NCBI RefSeq assembly: GCF_001428625.1
Contig: NZ_LMIE01000008.1
Span: 1-64,000 of the forward strand
Reading direction: 5' to 3'
Length of the DNA: 64,000 bases
Source of the DNA: Hydrogenophaga sp. Root209
GTDB taxonomy: Bacteria; Pseudomonadota; Gammaproteobacteria; Burkholderiales; Burkholderiaceae_C
In this document: positions 42,331 through 50,727 of the stretch, piece after piece
How the letters are laid out: each line of letters begins with the position of its first letter
How positions within the stretch are numbered: the first letter of the stretch is position 1
Notes under the pieces: generated by a model
Told to the model about the DNA's origin: nothing
Seen by the model: the letters and a program-made list of their open reading frames with translations, nothing else
The model's database searches: none
Translations under genes and position numbers: made by a program

Positions 42331-42701
42331 GACACCCCCCTGCGCCGCTGCGCGGCTTCCCCCCTCTCTTGCGCGCCTTCGGCGCTTGGAGGGGGGACGG
42401 CATCTTGGGCCGGCGCAGCCGGACCCTCGATGCCCCCTGGATGGGAACCTCTCGCGCCGGAAGGCGATCCGGCGCCGGGCCGACCCCCGGGGGGGGGCAG
42501 CTACCCGCGCAGCGGCGGAGCGTGGGGGCCCGGAGACTGCCGCCGGGCCGCCCCAAGGCAGGCTCAGCCCCCTCGGGGGGCAGCGGACCTCGCGCAGCGG
42601 GGGAGCGTGGGGGCATGAAGACCCGGCGCCGGGCCGCCCCAAGCCGGATCAGCCCCCTCGGGGGGCAGCGGACCTCGCGCAGCGGGGGAGCGTGGGGGCC
42701 C
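42331..42701. repeat. Repeat block between pyk and the DUF481 gene: one R1 and three tandem R2 units
   Basis: This 372-bp gene-free stretch starts with an R1 unit (42331-42440) like that inside recG. It then holds three successive R2 units of about 68-86 bp (42464-42531, 42532-42616, 42617-42701). Each R2 unit has a G-C-rich hairpin GCCCCC-TC-GGGGGGC (or a G-run variant) and ends GGAGCGTGGGGGC. A single R2 lies at 58686-58767. The block fills the space between the pyk stop and the convergent DUF481 stop. Confidence 0.8.
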
Positions 42702-42702
42702 G

Positions 42703-43470
42703 TCAATCAAACCGCATCGACACCCCCGTCACGAACGTCGCGTCGCCCTTTTCCAGGCTGGTTCCCGGGTCGCTGTCATACCGGTAGCTCAGGCCTGCCG
42801 ACAGGTTGATCGTTGACGTCATCGCGACGGTGAGTCCCGTCTCCAGTGCCGCGCGGTACTTGCCTGAATCACGAAGGTTCGGATACAGCGTGAACTTCTG
42901 GCGCAGGCTGGTGGTGGCGGTCAACCGGTGGCTGGACTCCTCCGCCAGCACCAATTCGACGCGGCCATATTTGTCTCGCATCTCGCCCGCGATGTCGGTG
43001 GGAGCGACGAAGCGGTCGTGCGAATAGCCCACACCGGCGGACAGGTCGAAAAACCCACCGTCTTCGCGCCACATGTGGCGCCCGACGCCGCTGGCCACCG
43101 AATACCGGGCCGCGATGTTGGCCAGCTTGTCGCGCAGCGTCTCGCCCGAGCCGAAGCCGAACCAGTCGGGCGAGATGTCGCGGTTGTATTGGGTGCGCAG
43201 GCCGTAGCGATCGGTGGTGGCCACGCCGGCGCTGCGCGCGTGGTCGGCCTTGGCGCTCCAGGTCCATTTGTCGTAGGGGGTCTGTTGCGCGCCCTCGACC
43301 GCCAGATTCAGCGAGCCGGCGTCGTTGTTGCCCGACGAGACGTTGGCGCCGGCCGTCAGCAGGTAGCGCCACTGGCCGTCTGGCTTGAGTGTCACCTGCG
43401 CCTGCGAGAGCGCTGGCGCGAACAAGGCAGCGGCGGAGGTCAGCGTCACGATCAGGGAGCGACAAGGCAT
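42703..43470 (-). CDS. DUF481-family outer-membrane beta-barrel protein
   Basis: The 255-residue protein has a signal peptide ending ALSQA (residue 24), alternating polar/hydrophobic strands, repeated Y-x-R-D-type turns and a C-terminal VTGVSMRFD with near-terminal F, typical of outer-membrane insertion. It resembles the YdiY/DUF481 family of salt-induced outer membrane proteins. Its function is unknown. Its stop lies 2 bp from the R2 array. Confidence 0.75.
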   Translation of the reverse strand: MPCRSLIVTLTSAAALFAPALSQAQVTLKPDGQWRYLLTAGANVSSGNNDAGSLNLAVEGAQQTPYDKWTWSAKADHARSAGVATTDRYGLRTQYNRDISPDWFGFGSGETLRDKLANIAARYSVASGVGRHMWREDGGFFDLSAGVGYSHDRFVAPTDIAGEMRDKYGRVELVLAEESSHRLTATTSLRQKFTLYPNLRDSGKYRAALETGLTVAMTSTINLSAGLSYRYDSDPGTSLEKGDATFVTGVSMRFD

Positions 43471-43668
43471 GGCAGTTCCATTCTTTTTTTCAGGTCAGGA
43501 GGTGTCTTCACCCCGGGTGAGCTTTTGCAAAGCGTCCTTGAAGGGTGCCATGTTGCAGCGCCACAGTTCCCCGGGGTTGTGTGACGATTGGTATCCGGAC
43601 GTGCATTCCGACGCCCGTCATTTCCCACCCACCGGAATCCAGCGGCCGATGGCCCGCGTACCCATGGC

Positions 43669-44568
43669 ATGAATTCACCGCACCCCATTCCCCCGACAAC
43701 GCCCGCCCGACGCCGCTGGCTCACCCTGCTGGGCCTGGCGCCGCTGCTGCAGGCCTGCACACCCTTCCGGCTGATCAACGCCACCGTGCCGTCGAACACC
43801 CACACGGTGCTGCGCGGTGAGGCGTACGGCAGCGCCGAGCGCCAGCGCATGGATGTGTACCTGCCGGTGGACAAGACGCCCGACGCGCCGATCGCCGTGT
43901 TCTTCTACGGGGGCAGCTGGAGCAGCGGCGAGCGCGCCGACTACAAGTTCGTGGGCGAGGCGCTGGCCTCGCGCGGCATCGTCACCCTGGTGGCCGACTA
44001 CCGCCTGAGCCCCGACGTGCGCTACCCGGTGTTTCTGCAGGATTGCGCGCAAGCCGTGCGCTGGGCGCGCGACAACGCCGAGCGCCTGGGCGCATCCCCC
44101 TCGCGCCTGTTCGTCACCGGCCACAGCGCGGGCGCCTACAACGCGGCCATGCTCGCGCTCGACGCGCGCTGGCTGGCGGAGGTGAACATGCGGGCGGCCG
44201 ATCTGGCGGGCTGGGCTGGACTGGCCGGCCCTTACGACTTCCTGCCGATCGCCATTCCCGAGGTGCAGCTGGCCTTCAACTGGCCCGACACGCCCGCCAG
44301 TTCACAGCCGCTCTTTCACGCACCGGCCGGCGTTGGCTTGAAACACCGCGTGCTGCTGCTGGCGGCCAGAAGCGACACGGCGGTGAACCCCCAGCGCAAC
44401 ACGCTGGCGATGGCACAGGCCCTGCAGCGGCGCGGCACGCCGGTGGAAGTGGAACTGTTCGACCGCGTCAACCACGCCACGCTGATCGGCGCCATGGCCC
44501 CGCCGCTGCGCGGCCTGGCTCCCGTGCTGGACCGCTTCAGCGCATTCCTGCGGCAGCGCCCGACCTGA
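43669..44568 (+). CDS. Alpha/beta-hydrolase (esterase-like), probable lipoprotein
   Basis: A 299-residue hydrolase of the BD-FAE/HSL-like type: oxyanion loop FFYGGSWSSG, nucleophile elbow GHSAGAYNA, acid near ARSDTAVNPQ and histidine in NHATLIG. The N-terminus has three arginines, a hydrophobic stretch and LLQAC, a lipobox-like site at C30, so it may be membrane-anchored. The start at 43669 was chosen because it places this signal at the N-terminus. No Shine-Dalgarno is clear. The substrate is unknown. Confidence 0.8.
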   Translation: MNSPHPIPPTTPARRRWLTLLGLAPLLQACTPFRLINATVPSNTHTVLRGEAYGSAERQRMDVYLPVDKTPDAPIAVFFYGGSWSSGERADYKFVGEALASRGIVTLVADYRLSPDVRYPVFLQDCAQAVRWARDNAERLGASPSRLFVTGHSAGAYNAAMLALDARWLAEVNMRAADLAGWAGLAGPYDFLPIAIPEVQLAFNWPDTPASSQPLFHAPAGVGLKHRVLLLAARSDTAVNPQRNTLAMAQALQRRGTPVEVELFDRVNHATLIGAMAPPLRGLAPVLDRFSAFLRQRPT

Positions 44569-44573
44569 TGCCT

Positions 44574-44625
44574 TTGCACCTGGCCCGGCACGCGCCGTAA
44601 AATCGCGGGTTACCGACCGGTTACC
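44574..44625 (+). promoter_or_regulatory. fba promoter with tandem GGTTACC operator-like repeat
   Basis: TTGCAC (44574-44579), an 18-bp spacer and TAAAAT (44598-44603) form a promoter. Just downstream GGTTACC is repeated at 44608-44614 and 44619-44625, spaced 11 bp, one helical turn. A protein bound across the start site would repress. The second repeat contains ACCGGTT, shared with the pyk control region. Confidence 0.6.
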
Positions 44626-44645
44626 AACAGACTTAGGGGATTCTC

Positions 44646-45710
44646 ATGGCGCTCGTTTCCATGCGCGAACTGCTCGACCACGCGGCCATCCACGGCTACG
44701 GCATTCCAGCGTTCAACGTCAACAACCTCGAACAGGTGCAGGCTGTGATGGCCGCGGCCCACGAAGCCGGCGCACCGGTGATCCTGCAGGCCAGCGCGGG
44801 TGCGCGCAAATACGCCGGCGAGCCCTTCATCAAGCACCTGATCCAGGCCGCGGTGGAGTCCTACCCGCACATCCCGCTGGTGATGCACCAGGACCACGGA
44901 CAGAACCCGGACGTGTGCCGCGGCGCGATCGACCTGGGCTTCAGCTCGGTGATGATGGACGGCAGCCTGGAAGGCGACGGCAAGACGATCGCCAGCTACG
45001 AATACAACGTGGACGTCACCCGCAAGGTGGTGGACATGGCCCACAAGCTGGGTGTGACCGTTGAAGGTGAACTGGGCTGCCTGGGCAGCCTGGAGACCAT
45101 GCAGGGCGACAAGGAAGACGGCCACGGCACCGAGGCCGTGATGACGCGCGAACAGCTGCTGACCGACCCAGAGCAGGCCGCCGATTTTGTCAAGCGCACC
45201 CAGCTCGACGCGCTGGCCATTGCCATCGGCACCAGCCACGGCGCCTACAAGTTCACGCGCAAGCCCACCGGCGACATCCTGGCGATCGACCGCATCCAGG
45301 AAATCAACCGCCGCCTGCCCAACACCCACCTGGTGATGCACGGCTCCAGCTCCGTGCCGCAAGACCTGCTGGCCGTGATCAACCAGTACGGCGGCAAGAT
45401 CAAGGAAACCTATGGCGTGCCGGTCGAGGAAATCCAGAAGGCCATCAAATTCGGCGTGCGCAAGATCAATATCGACACCGACATCCGACTGGCCATGACG
45501 GCCGCGGTGCGCAAGTTCCTGGCCGAGAACCCCGAGAAGTTCGATGCCCGCGAATGGCTCAAGCCTGCGCGCGAAGCCGCCAAAGCGATCTGCAAGCAGC
45601 GCTACATCGAGTTCGGCTGCGAAGGCCAGGCCAGCAAGATCAAGGGTGACACGCTCCAGGTGGTGGCAGCCAGGTACGCCAAGGGCGAACTCGCCCAGGT
45701 TGTGCACTGA
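44646..45710 (+). CDS. fba: Class II fructose-bisphosphate aldolase
   Basis: The 354-residue zinc-dependent aldolase of the CbbA-like subtype cleaves fructose 1,6-bisphosphate. Motifs: [12 protein letters not shown] (zinc His), [22 protein letters not shown], and zinc/substrate residues in [10 protein letters not shown] and MHGSSSVPQ. The long C-terminal part is typical of the non-E. coli class IIB-like subtype. It is followed by a strong terminator and controlled by a promoter with tandem repeats. Confidence 0.95.
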   Translation: MALVSMRELLDHAAIHGYGIPAFNVNNLEQVQAVMAAAHEAGAPVILQASAGARKYAGEPFIKHLIQAAVESYPHIPLVMHQDHGQNPDVCRGAIDLGFSSVMMDGSLEGDGKTIASYEYNVDVTRKVVDMAHKLGVTVEGELGCLGSLETMQGDKEDGHGTEAVMTREQLLTDPEQAADFVKRTQLDALAIAIGTSHGAYKFTRKPTGDILAIDRIQEINRRLPNTHLVMHGSSSVPQDLLAVINQYGGKIKETYGVPVEEIQKAIKFGVRKINIDTDIRLAMTAAVRKFLAENPEKFDAREWLKPAREAAKAICKQRYIEFGCEGQASKIKGDTLQVVAARYAKGELAQVVH

Positions 45711-45735
45711 CCGGCCTCCGGCTCAAACGCCCTTC

Positions 45736-45764
45736 AAAACGCCACCCTCGCGGTGGCGTTTTTT
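45736..45764. terminator. Bidirectional intrinsic terminator between fba and the iclR-type gene
   Basis: AAAACGCCACC, loop CTCGC, then GGTGGCGTTTT plus four more T. The A-run on the left gives a U-run in the reverse direction, so it can stop both the fba transcript and the convergent iclR transcript, whose stop is at 45768. Confidence 0.9.
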
Positions 45765-45767
45765 CAT

Positions 45768-46595
45768 TCAGTCCGGCCAACCCGCTGCCTGAATCGCTGC
45801 CACGATCTCGCGGCCGGTTTTCACCAGCGCCGGGCCAAAGTCCTCGTGCAGCAAGGCGCCTTGCAGCCGCGAGGCCGGACCGCCCACGGTGAGCGCCAGC
45901 GGCTCGCGACCATCGCCCAGCTCCAGCCCCACGCCGATGGCGGCTATCTCGCTTTCCCACTCGGACTCGGACACCGCGTAGCCGCGCTCGGCGCAATCGA
46001 CTTCGGCGCGGCGCAAAACCGCTTCACGTGCCGGCCACAGTGCGGGGTCTTGCGCCTGCAGCCGCCGCGCCACCAAGGCCTGCATGCCGACCGATGCGGA
46101 GCCCCAGATCGCGCGGCCCATGGCCGTTTCAGCGAACGGCAGGCGCGTGCCCACGTCCAGCCCGAGGATGAGGCGCGCCGTGCTGCGGCAGTGCGCCACA
46201 TACACCACCGAGGTGTCGTGCCGCACCCCGAGTGAAATGGCGGCCTGGGTGTGCTCGGCCAGCGTTTCCATGAAGGGCCGCGCGATGCGCCCGACCTGGA
46301 AGTTGGACAACACGCTGAAGCCCAGCGACAGCACCGCAGGACTCAGCGCGTACTCGCCGGTGGCCGCGCGGTGGCGCAGGTAGCCCAGGCTGGCGAGCGT
46401 GAACGTGAGGCGCGAGACGGTGGCTTGCGGCAGGCCGGTGCGGCGCGCCAGTTCCTGGTGCGCCAGCCAGCGGTCGGCCGGGGTGAAGCAGCGCAGCACG
46501 GTGAGGCCACGCGCCAGCGCGGTGACGAAACGGCGGTCGTGGGCCGGGTCCGCTTCGGCGAGCGGCGTGGGTGGCGTGTGGCGATGACGGCCCAT
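45768..46595 (-). CDS. IclR-family transcriptional regulator
   Basis: A 275-residue regulator with an N-terminal winged HTH (LARGLTVLRCFTPADRWLAH, then ELARRTGLPQATVSRLTFTL) and the C-terminal IclR effector domain (PFAETAMGRAIWGSA; AERGYAVSESEWESEIAAIG). The ATG at 46595 follows AGGAGG. It diverges from a CoA-ligase/Bug operon, and the interval holds two palindromic operators, so it probably controls that operon and itself. Confidence 0.9.
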   Translation of the reverse strand: MGRHRHTPPTPLAEADPAHDRRFVTALARGLTVLRCFTPADRWLAHQELARRTGLPQATVSRLTFTLASLGYLRHRAATGEYALSPAVLSLGFSVLSNFQVGRIARPFMETLAEHTQAAISLGVRHDTSVVYVAHCRSTARLILGLDVGTRLPFAETAMGRAIWGSASVGMQALVARRLQAQDPALWPAREAVLRRAEVDCAERGYAVSESEWESEIAAIGVGLELGDGREPLALTVGGPASRLQGALLHEDFGPALVKTGREIVAAIQAAGWPD

Positions 46596-46650
46596 GGTCG
46601 GCCTCCTTTTTTCTGCAGATCGGAATATGCGACGCATGCACGCCGCTCGT

Positions 46651-46667
46651 ATTCCGCAGAACGGAAT
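46651..46667. promoter_or_regulatory. IclR operator-like palindrome 1
   Basis: ATTCCG-CAGAA-CGGAAT is a perfect 6-bp inverted repeat 56 bp upstream of the iclR start. A half-site CGGAAT is repeated at 46621-46626. It shares the TTCCGC/GCGGAA core with site 2. Confidence 0.65.
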
Positions 46668-46762
46668 TTTGCGGCGTTTTGAAACCCCTCACCATGCTCG
46701 CTTTCCCTGATCAGCGTTTACTAGACCTTTGCAGCGCCGTATATTGATCGCGCCAAGTCGTT

Positions 46763-46777
46763 TTCCGCTCAGCGGAA
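46763..46777. promoter_or_regulatory. IclR operator-like palindrome 2
   Basis: TTCCGCTCAGCGGAA is a perfect 15-bp palindrome 31 bp upstream of the CoA-ligase start. Centres of sites 1 and 2 are about 111 bp apart, which would permit separate control of the two divergent transcripts or looping. Confidence 0.65.
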
Positions 46778-46807
46778 TTCTGACACTCCACCCCCCACAC
46801 CGCCCGC

Positions 46808-48496
46808 ATGACGCCCCCCACCCCGGCCCACTGGCCACCCGGCCTGCCGCAGCACCTCACGCTGCCGCAGACGCACGTCTTCTACAACCTGGAAGTGTCG
46901 GCCCGGCGCTACCCCGACAAGCCCTTCATCGTGTTCTACGACTCGGTGCTGACCTACGCCCAGTTCCTGCGCGAGACCGAGCACCTCGCCGGCCACCTGC
47001 AGCAGGTTTGCGGCGTGCGGCCCGGCGACCGCGTGCTGCTGTGCATGCAGAACAGCCCGCAGTGGGCGCTGGCTTTCTACGGCATCTTGCGGGCGGGCGC
47101 GGTGGTGGTGCCGGTGAACCCGATGAACCGCGTGGAAGAGCTGCGCCACTGCCTCACCGACAGCGGCGCGCAGGTCGCCTTCGTGGCGCAGGACCTGTTG
47201 CCGCAGGTGCGCCCGCTGCTCGCGCCAGATGGCGCCGGACTGCGCCACGTGGTCGTGGCCACCTACAGCGACCACCTGCGCGTACCCACCGACCTGCGGG
47301 TACCCGACTTCGTGGCCGCCCCGCGCGAGCCACTGGTCGAGCCAGGGCTCGTGGCCTGGGCCGACGTGGTGGCCAGCGCTTGGGCGCCCGGGCCACTGAC
47401 CACCGGCCCCGACGACCTGTGCGCCATGCCCTACACCTCGGGCACCACCGGCCTGCCCAAGGGCTGCATGCACACCCACCGCGGCGTGATGAGCACGCTG
47501 GTGGGCGGTGTGCGCTGGTTCGGCACTTCGCAAGAAGCGGTCTGTCTCTCGGTGCTGCCCTTCTTTCACGTCACCGGCCTCACGGGCAGCCTGAACGGGC
47601 CGCTCTACATGGGCGCAACCATCGTGGTGCTCGCGCGCTGGGACCGCGAAGTCGCCGCGGTCTGCATGCAGCGCTACCGCGTCACCATGTGGCAAGCCAT
47701 CTCCACCATGGTGATCGACTTCCTCGCGCACCCGCAGCTCGACCGCTTCGACCTCTCCAGCCTGAGCTGCGTGCGCGGCGGCGGCGCAGCCATGCCCGAG
47801 GCCCTGGCCGCGCGCCTCAAGGCTCTCACCGGGCAGGACTACATCGAAGGCTACGGCATGTCCGAAACCATGGCCGCCACCCACATCAACCCCACGCACC
47901 GGCCCAAGCGCCAGTGCCTGGGTCTGCCGGTGTTCGACGTGGACGCGCGCGTGGTCGACCCCGACACCCTGGCCCGGCTGCCCCTTGGCGAGACGGGCGA
48001 AATCGTGGTGCACGGGCCGCAGGTCATGCAGGGCTATTGGCGCAACCCGCAAGCCACGCAGGAGGCCTTCGTCGACATCGACGGCCGGCGCTTCCTGCGC
48101 ACCGGCGACCTCGGCCACGTGGACGAGGACGGCTACTTCTTCATGACCGACCGCTTGAAACGCATGATCAATGCGAGCGGCTTCAAGGTCTGGCCGGCCG
48201 AGGTGGAAGCGCTGATGTACCACCACCCCGCCATCCAGGAAGCCTGCGTCATCGGCGTGCGCGACGCCAAACGCGGCGAGTCGGTCAAGGCCCTCGTGGT
48301 GCTGCGGCCCGAACACCGCGGACAGGTGACCGAACAAGACGTGATCGACTGGGCGCACGGCCACATGGCCGCCTACAAAAGCCCGCGCACTGTGGAATTC
48401 GTGGAGGCGCTGCCCCGCTCGGGCAGCGGCAAGGTCATGTGGCGCGAACTGCAGGAACAGCAGGCCGCGCGCGACGCCACCGCCCCTCCCCCTTGA
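46808..48496 (+). CDS. AMP-dependent acyl-CoA synthetase/ligase
   Basis: A 562-residue ANL-superfamily ligase that adenylates a carboxylic acid and joins it to CoA. The P-loop YTSGTTGLPKG lies at about 209-219, EGYGMSE and GDLGHVDEDGYFFMTDR further on, and the catalytic lysine in SGSGKVMWRE near the C-terminus. The acid is unknown; coupling to a Bug receptor under IclR control points to an imported aromatic or aliphatic acid. The start MTPPTPAHWP has no strong Shine-Dalgarno. Confidence 0.88.
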   Translation: MTPPTPAHWPPGLPQHLTLPQTHVFYNLEVSARRYPDKPFIVFYDSVLTYAQFLRETEHLAGHLQQVCGVRPGDRVLLCMQNSPQWALAFYGILRAGAVVVPVNPMNRVEELRHCLTDSGAQVAFVAQDLLPQVRPLLAPDGAGLRHVVVATYSDHLRVPTDLRVPDFVAAPREPLVEPGLVAWADVVASAWAPGPLTTGPDDLCAMPYTSGTTGLPKGCMHTHRGVMSTLVGGVRWFGTSQEAVCLSVLPFFHVTGLTGSLNGPLYMGATIVVLARWDREVAAVCMQRYRVTMWQAISTMVIDFLAHPQLDRFDLSSLSCVRGGGAAMPEALAARLKALTGQDYIEGYGMSETMAATHINPTHRPKRQCLGLPVFDVDARVVDPDTLARLPLGETGEIVVHGPQVMQGYWRNPQATQEAFVDIDGRRFLRTGDLGHVDEDGYFFMTDRLKRMINASGFKVWPAEVEALMYHHPAIQEACVIGVRDAKRGESVKALVVLRPEHRGQVTEQDVIDWAHGHMAAYKSPRTVEFVEALPRSGSGKVMWRELQEQQAARDATAPPP

Positions 48497-48563
48497 GCAC
48501 CCGCGCGGCGCAAAGCGCGCCGCAACCACCGCCAGACCGGCACTTCCCCAGAAGGAGACAAGC

Positions 48564-49559
48564 ATGAAGAACACACCCCCGTCGCAGCGCCGCCGCGCGC
48601 TGCTGCTGGCCGTCGCCACGGCCACCGCCGGCGTGGCCCCCTGGAGCGTGGCCCAGGCGCAAACCCAGGCATACCCGAGCCGCCCGGTCACACTCATCAT
48701 TCCGTGGCCCGCTGGTGGTTCGACCGACCGGCACCTGCGCACCCTGGCCGAGATTGCCAGCAAGCACCTGGGCCAGCCCATCGTGATCGAAAACCGCCCG
48801 GGCGCCGGCGGTACCCTGGGCCCCAGCACCATGGCGCAGATGGCCAAGCCCGACGGCTACACCATCTCGCAATTCCCGCTGGGCATGTTGCGCCTGCCGC
48901 ACATGCAGAAGAGCAACTGGAATCCGCTGACCGACTTCAGCTACATCATTGGCGTATCGGGCTACACCTTCGGCCTGACCGTCAAGGCCGACTCGCCCTA
49001 CAAGAGCTTCAAGGACTACATCGAAGCCGCGCGCAAGCAACCCAAGCAGATCAACTACGGCTCCACCGGCACCGGCAGCAGCCCGCACCTGATCATGGAA
49101 GAGTTGGCCGGCAACGCCAAGGTGGAGCTCACGCACGTGCCGTTCAAGGGCAATGCCGACCTGGTGTCGGCCCTGCTCGGTGGCCACGTGATGGCGCAGA
49201 GCGACGCCAGCGGTTGGGACAAGTTCGTCGACAGCGGCCAGATGCGCCTGCTGGTGACCTTCGGCGAACAGCGCACCAAGCGTTGGCCCGACGTGCCCAC
49301 CGCGCAGGAACTGGGCTATGGCGTGGTGTCGAGCTCGCCCTACGGTCTGGCCGGCCCCAAGGGCATGGACCCGGCCATCATGAAAACGCTGCACGACGCC
49401 TTCAAGAAGGCCATGGACGACCCCAAGCACATCGAGGTGCTGGCCCAGCTCAACCAGGACATGTGGTACCGCAGCGGTGACGATTACCGCCAGTGGGCGG
49501 CCGAGACTTACGCCAAGGACAAGGCCCTGATCGAGCGCCTGGGCCTGGCCGCGAAATAA
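48564..49559 (+). CDS. Bug/TctC-family periplasmic solute receptor
   Basis: A 331-residue receptor with a signal peptide ending VAQAQ (about residue 33) and motifs YPSRPVTLIIPWPAGGSTDR and VIENRPGAGGTLGPSTMAQM. AAGGAG precedes the ATG. It follows the CoA ligase by 67 bp, presumably delivering the acid that the ligase activates. As with the other Bug gene here, no TctAB membrane genes are nearby. It differs clearly from the first receptor (33736-34749), so the two are not a recent duplication. Confidence 0.88.
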   Translation: MKNTPPSQRRRALLLAVATATAGVAPWSVAQAQTQAYPSRPVTLIIPWPAGGSTDRHLRTLAEIASKHLGQPIVIENRPGAGGTLGPSTMAQMAKPDGYTISQFPLGMLRLPHMQKSNWNPLTDFSYIIGVSGYTFGLTVKADSPYKSFKDYIEAARKQPKQINYGSTGTGSSPHLIMEELAGNAKVELTHVPFKGNADLVSALLGGHVMAQSDASGWDKFVDSGQMRLLVTFGEQRTKRWPDVPTAQELGYGVVSSSPYGLAGPKGMDPAIMKTLHDAFKKAMDDPKHIEVLAQLNQDMWYRSGDDYRQWAAETYAKDKALIERLGLAAK

Positions 49560-49585
49560 GGGGGTGGCCCGGGGGCTCGCCAACT

Positions 49586-49594
49586 TGCGATAAT
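49586..49594 (+). promoter_or_regulatory. Extended -10 promoter ahead of purC
   Basis: TGCGATAAT fits the extended -10 pattern TGn plus hexamer (GATAAT). The predicted start near 49601 lies just before a short ORF (49603) and a terminator hairpin that precede purC. Confidence 0.5.
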
Positions 49595-49602
49595 CGCCCG
49601 GA

Positions 49603-49671
49603 ATGGTTCAAAGCCCGTTGGCTGTTCAACGGGCTTTTTTCTTGTCCCGCTTTTCCCCGATCCGAACATGA
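49603..49671 (+). CDS. Candidate leader peptide upstream of purC (22 codons)
   Basis: ATG at 49603 opens [20 protein letters not shown] plus RT and stops at TGA 49669-49671, overlapping the purC ATG (ATGA). The ORF spans the whole terminator hairpin. Position 9 nt after the -10 and the overlapping stop/start suggest a translated leader coupled to purC. It may be coincidental: no Shine-Dalgarno precedes it and no run of a diagnostic amino acid is present. Confidence 0.35.
   Translation: MVQSPLAVQRAFFLSRFSPIRT
49610..49640 (+). terminator. Intrinsic terminator or attenuator before purC
   Basis: AAAGCCCGTTG, loop GCTGTT, CAACGGGCTTTTTT: an 11-bp stem with six T. It ends the CoA-ligase/Bug operon but also lies downstream of the extended -10, inside the presumed purC leader, so it could attenuate purC. 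Confidence 0.85.
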
Positions 49672-50576
49672 CCTCTGCCCTGCACACCTCGGCCCTCACC
49701 TCCCTGCCCCTGCTGGCGCGTGGCAAGGTGCGCGACAACTACGCCGTGGGCGACGACCGCATCCTGATGGTGGCCAGCGACCGCATCAGCGCCTTTGACG
49801 TGATCATGGGCGAGCCGATTCCCGGCAAAGGTGAGCTGCTCACCAGGCTTTCGCTGTTCTGGTTCGACAAGCTCGGCCCCAACGGCCTGAACATCTGCCC
49901 CATCCACCTCACCGGCGATGCGCCCGAGAGCGTGGTCTCCGCGGCCGAGGCGCCGCAGGTCACCGGTCGCTCGATGCTGGTCCAGCGCTTGAAGCCGATC
50001 CCGGTGGAAGCCGTGGTGCGCGGCTACCTGGCCGGCAGTGGCTGGAAGGAATACCAGGACAACCAGGCCGTGTGCGGCGTGAAGCTGCCCGCCGGCCTGC
50101 AGAACGCCTCCAAGCTGCCCGAGCCGATCTACACGCCCGCGGCCAAGGCCGAGATGGGCGAGCACGACGAGAACATCACCTTCGAACAGACCGTGACCAT
50201 GATCGGCCCCGAACTCGCCGCGCAGATCCGCGACGTGTCGATCGCGCTGTACAAGGCCGCGGCCGAGATGGCGCTTCAGAAGGGCATCATCATTGCCGAC
50301 ACCAAGTTCGAGTTCGGCCTGGACAAGGCCGGCAAGCTGGTGCTCATGGACGAGGTGCTCACGCCCGACAGCTCACGCTACTGGCCAGCCGAAAGTTACG
50401 TGGTGGGCCAGAACCCGCCCAGCTACGACAAGCAGTTCCTGCGCGACTGGCTGGAGACGGCGCAGGTGGGCGGCAAGCCTTGGGACAAGACCCCGCCGGC
50501 GCCACGTTTGCCCAAAGAAGTGATTGAAAAAACCGCTGCGAAATACCAGGAAGCGCTGACGCGCCTCATGGGCTGA
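49668..50576 (+). CDS. purC: Phosphoribosylaminoimidazole-succinocarboxamide synthase
   Basis: The 302-residue SAICAR synthase joins aspartate to CAIR in purine synthesis. Motifs: [20 protein letters not shown] (ATP site), [33 protein letters not shown], and [20 protein letters not shown]. It is of the longer, yeast-like ADE1 type common in beta-proteobacteria. It lies apart from purE-purK by an opposing thioredoxin-like gene. Confidence 0.95.
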   Translation: MTSALHTSALTSLPLLARGKVRDNYAVGDDRILMVASDRISAFDVIMGEPIPGKGELLTRLSLFWFDKLGPNGLNICPIHLTGDAPESVVSAAEAPQVTGRSMLVQRLKPIPVEAVVRGYLAGSGWKEYQDNQAVCGVKLPAGLQNASKLPEPIYTPAAKAEMGEHDENITFEQTVTMIGPELAAQIRDVSIALYKAAAEMALQKGIIIADTKFEFGLDKAGKLVLMDEVLTPDSSRYWPAESYVVGQNPPSYDKQFLRDWLETAQVGGKPWDKTPPAPRLPKEVIEKTAAKYQEALTRLMG

Positions 50577-50584
50577 ACGCCACC

Positions 50585-50700
50585 CCTTCGGGCCGAGCGC
50601 GATCGTTCGGGCTGAACCCACTCCCGTTCGGGCTGAGCCTGCCGAAGCCTTTCCACACCAACGTTCGGGTGAACCCTTCGACAAGCTCAGGGCGAACGGG
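50585..50700. repeat. Repeat R3 array between purC and the thioredoxin-like gene
   Basis: Several degenerate copies of GTTCGGGCTGA are present. One arm (50625-50647, CGTTCGGGCTGAG...CCGAAG) and an inverted arm (50676-50698, CTTCGACAAGCTCAG...CGAACG) form a stem-loop. This is the same family as the insert at 27863-27958 in recG. It lies between convergent stops and probably acts as a terminator or mRNA end. Confidence 0.75.
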
Positions 50701-50727
50701 GTTTTCTCGGCTCAGGTCAAGCGGGAA

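Noticed and set aside
42464-42701. Tandem R2 units as a CRISPR array
   Set aside because: Units are about 68-86 bp, diverge throughout, have no separate unique spacers, and no cas genes are present.
43471-43668. Small ORFs between the DUF481 and hydrolase genes
   Set aside because: Open frames here are short, in several phases, and without a ribosome-binding site or resemblance to anything; no clear promoter was found either.
46769-48847. A 692-codon minus-strand frame opposite the CoA ligase
   Set aside because: It covers the ligase and the next gene start and has no recognisable motif, while the plus-strand frame has all ANL motifs.
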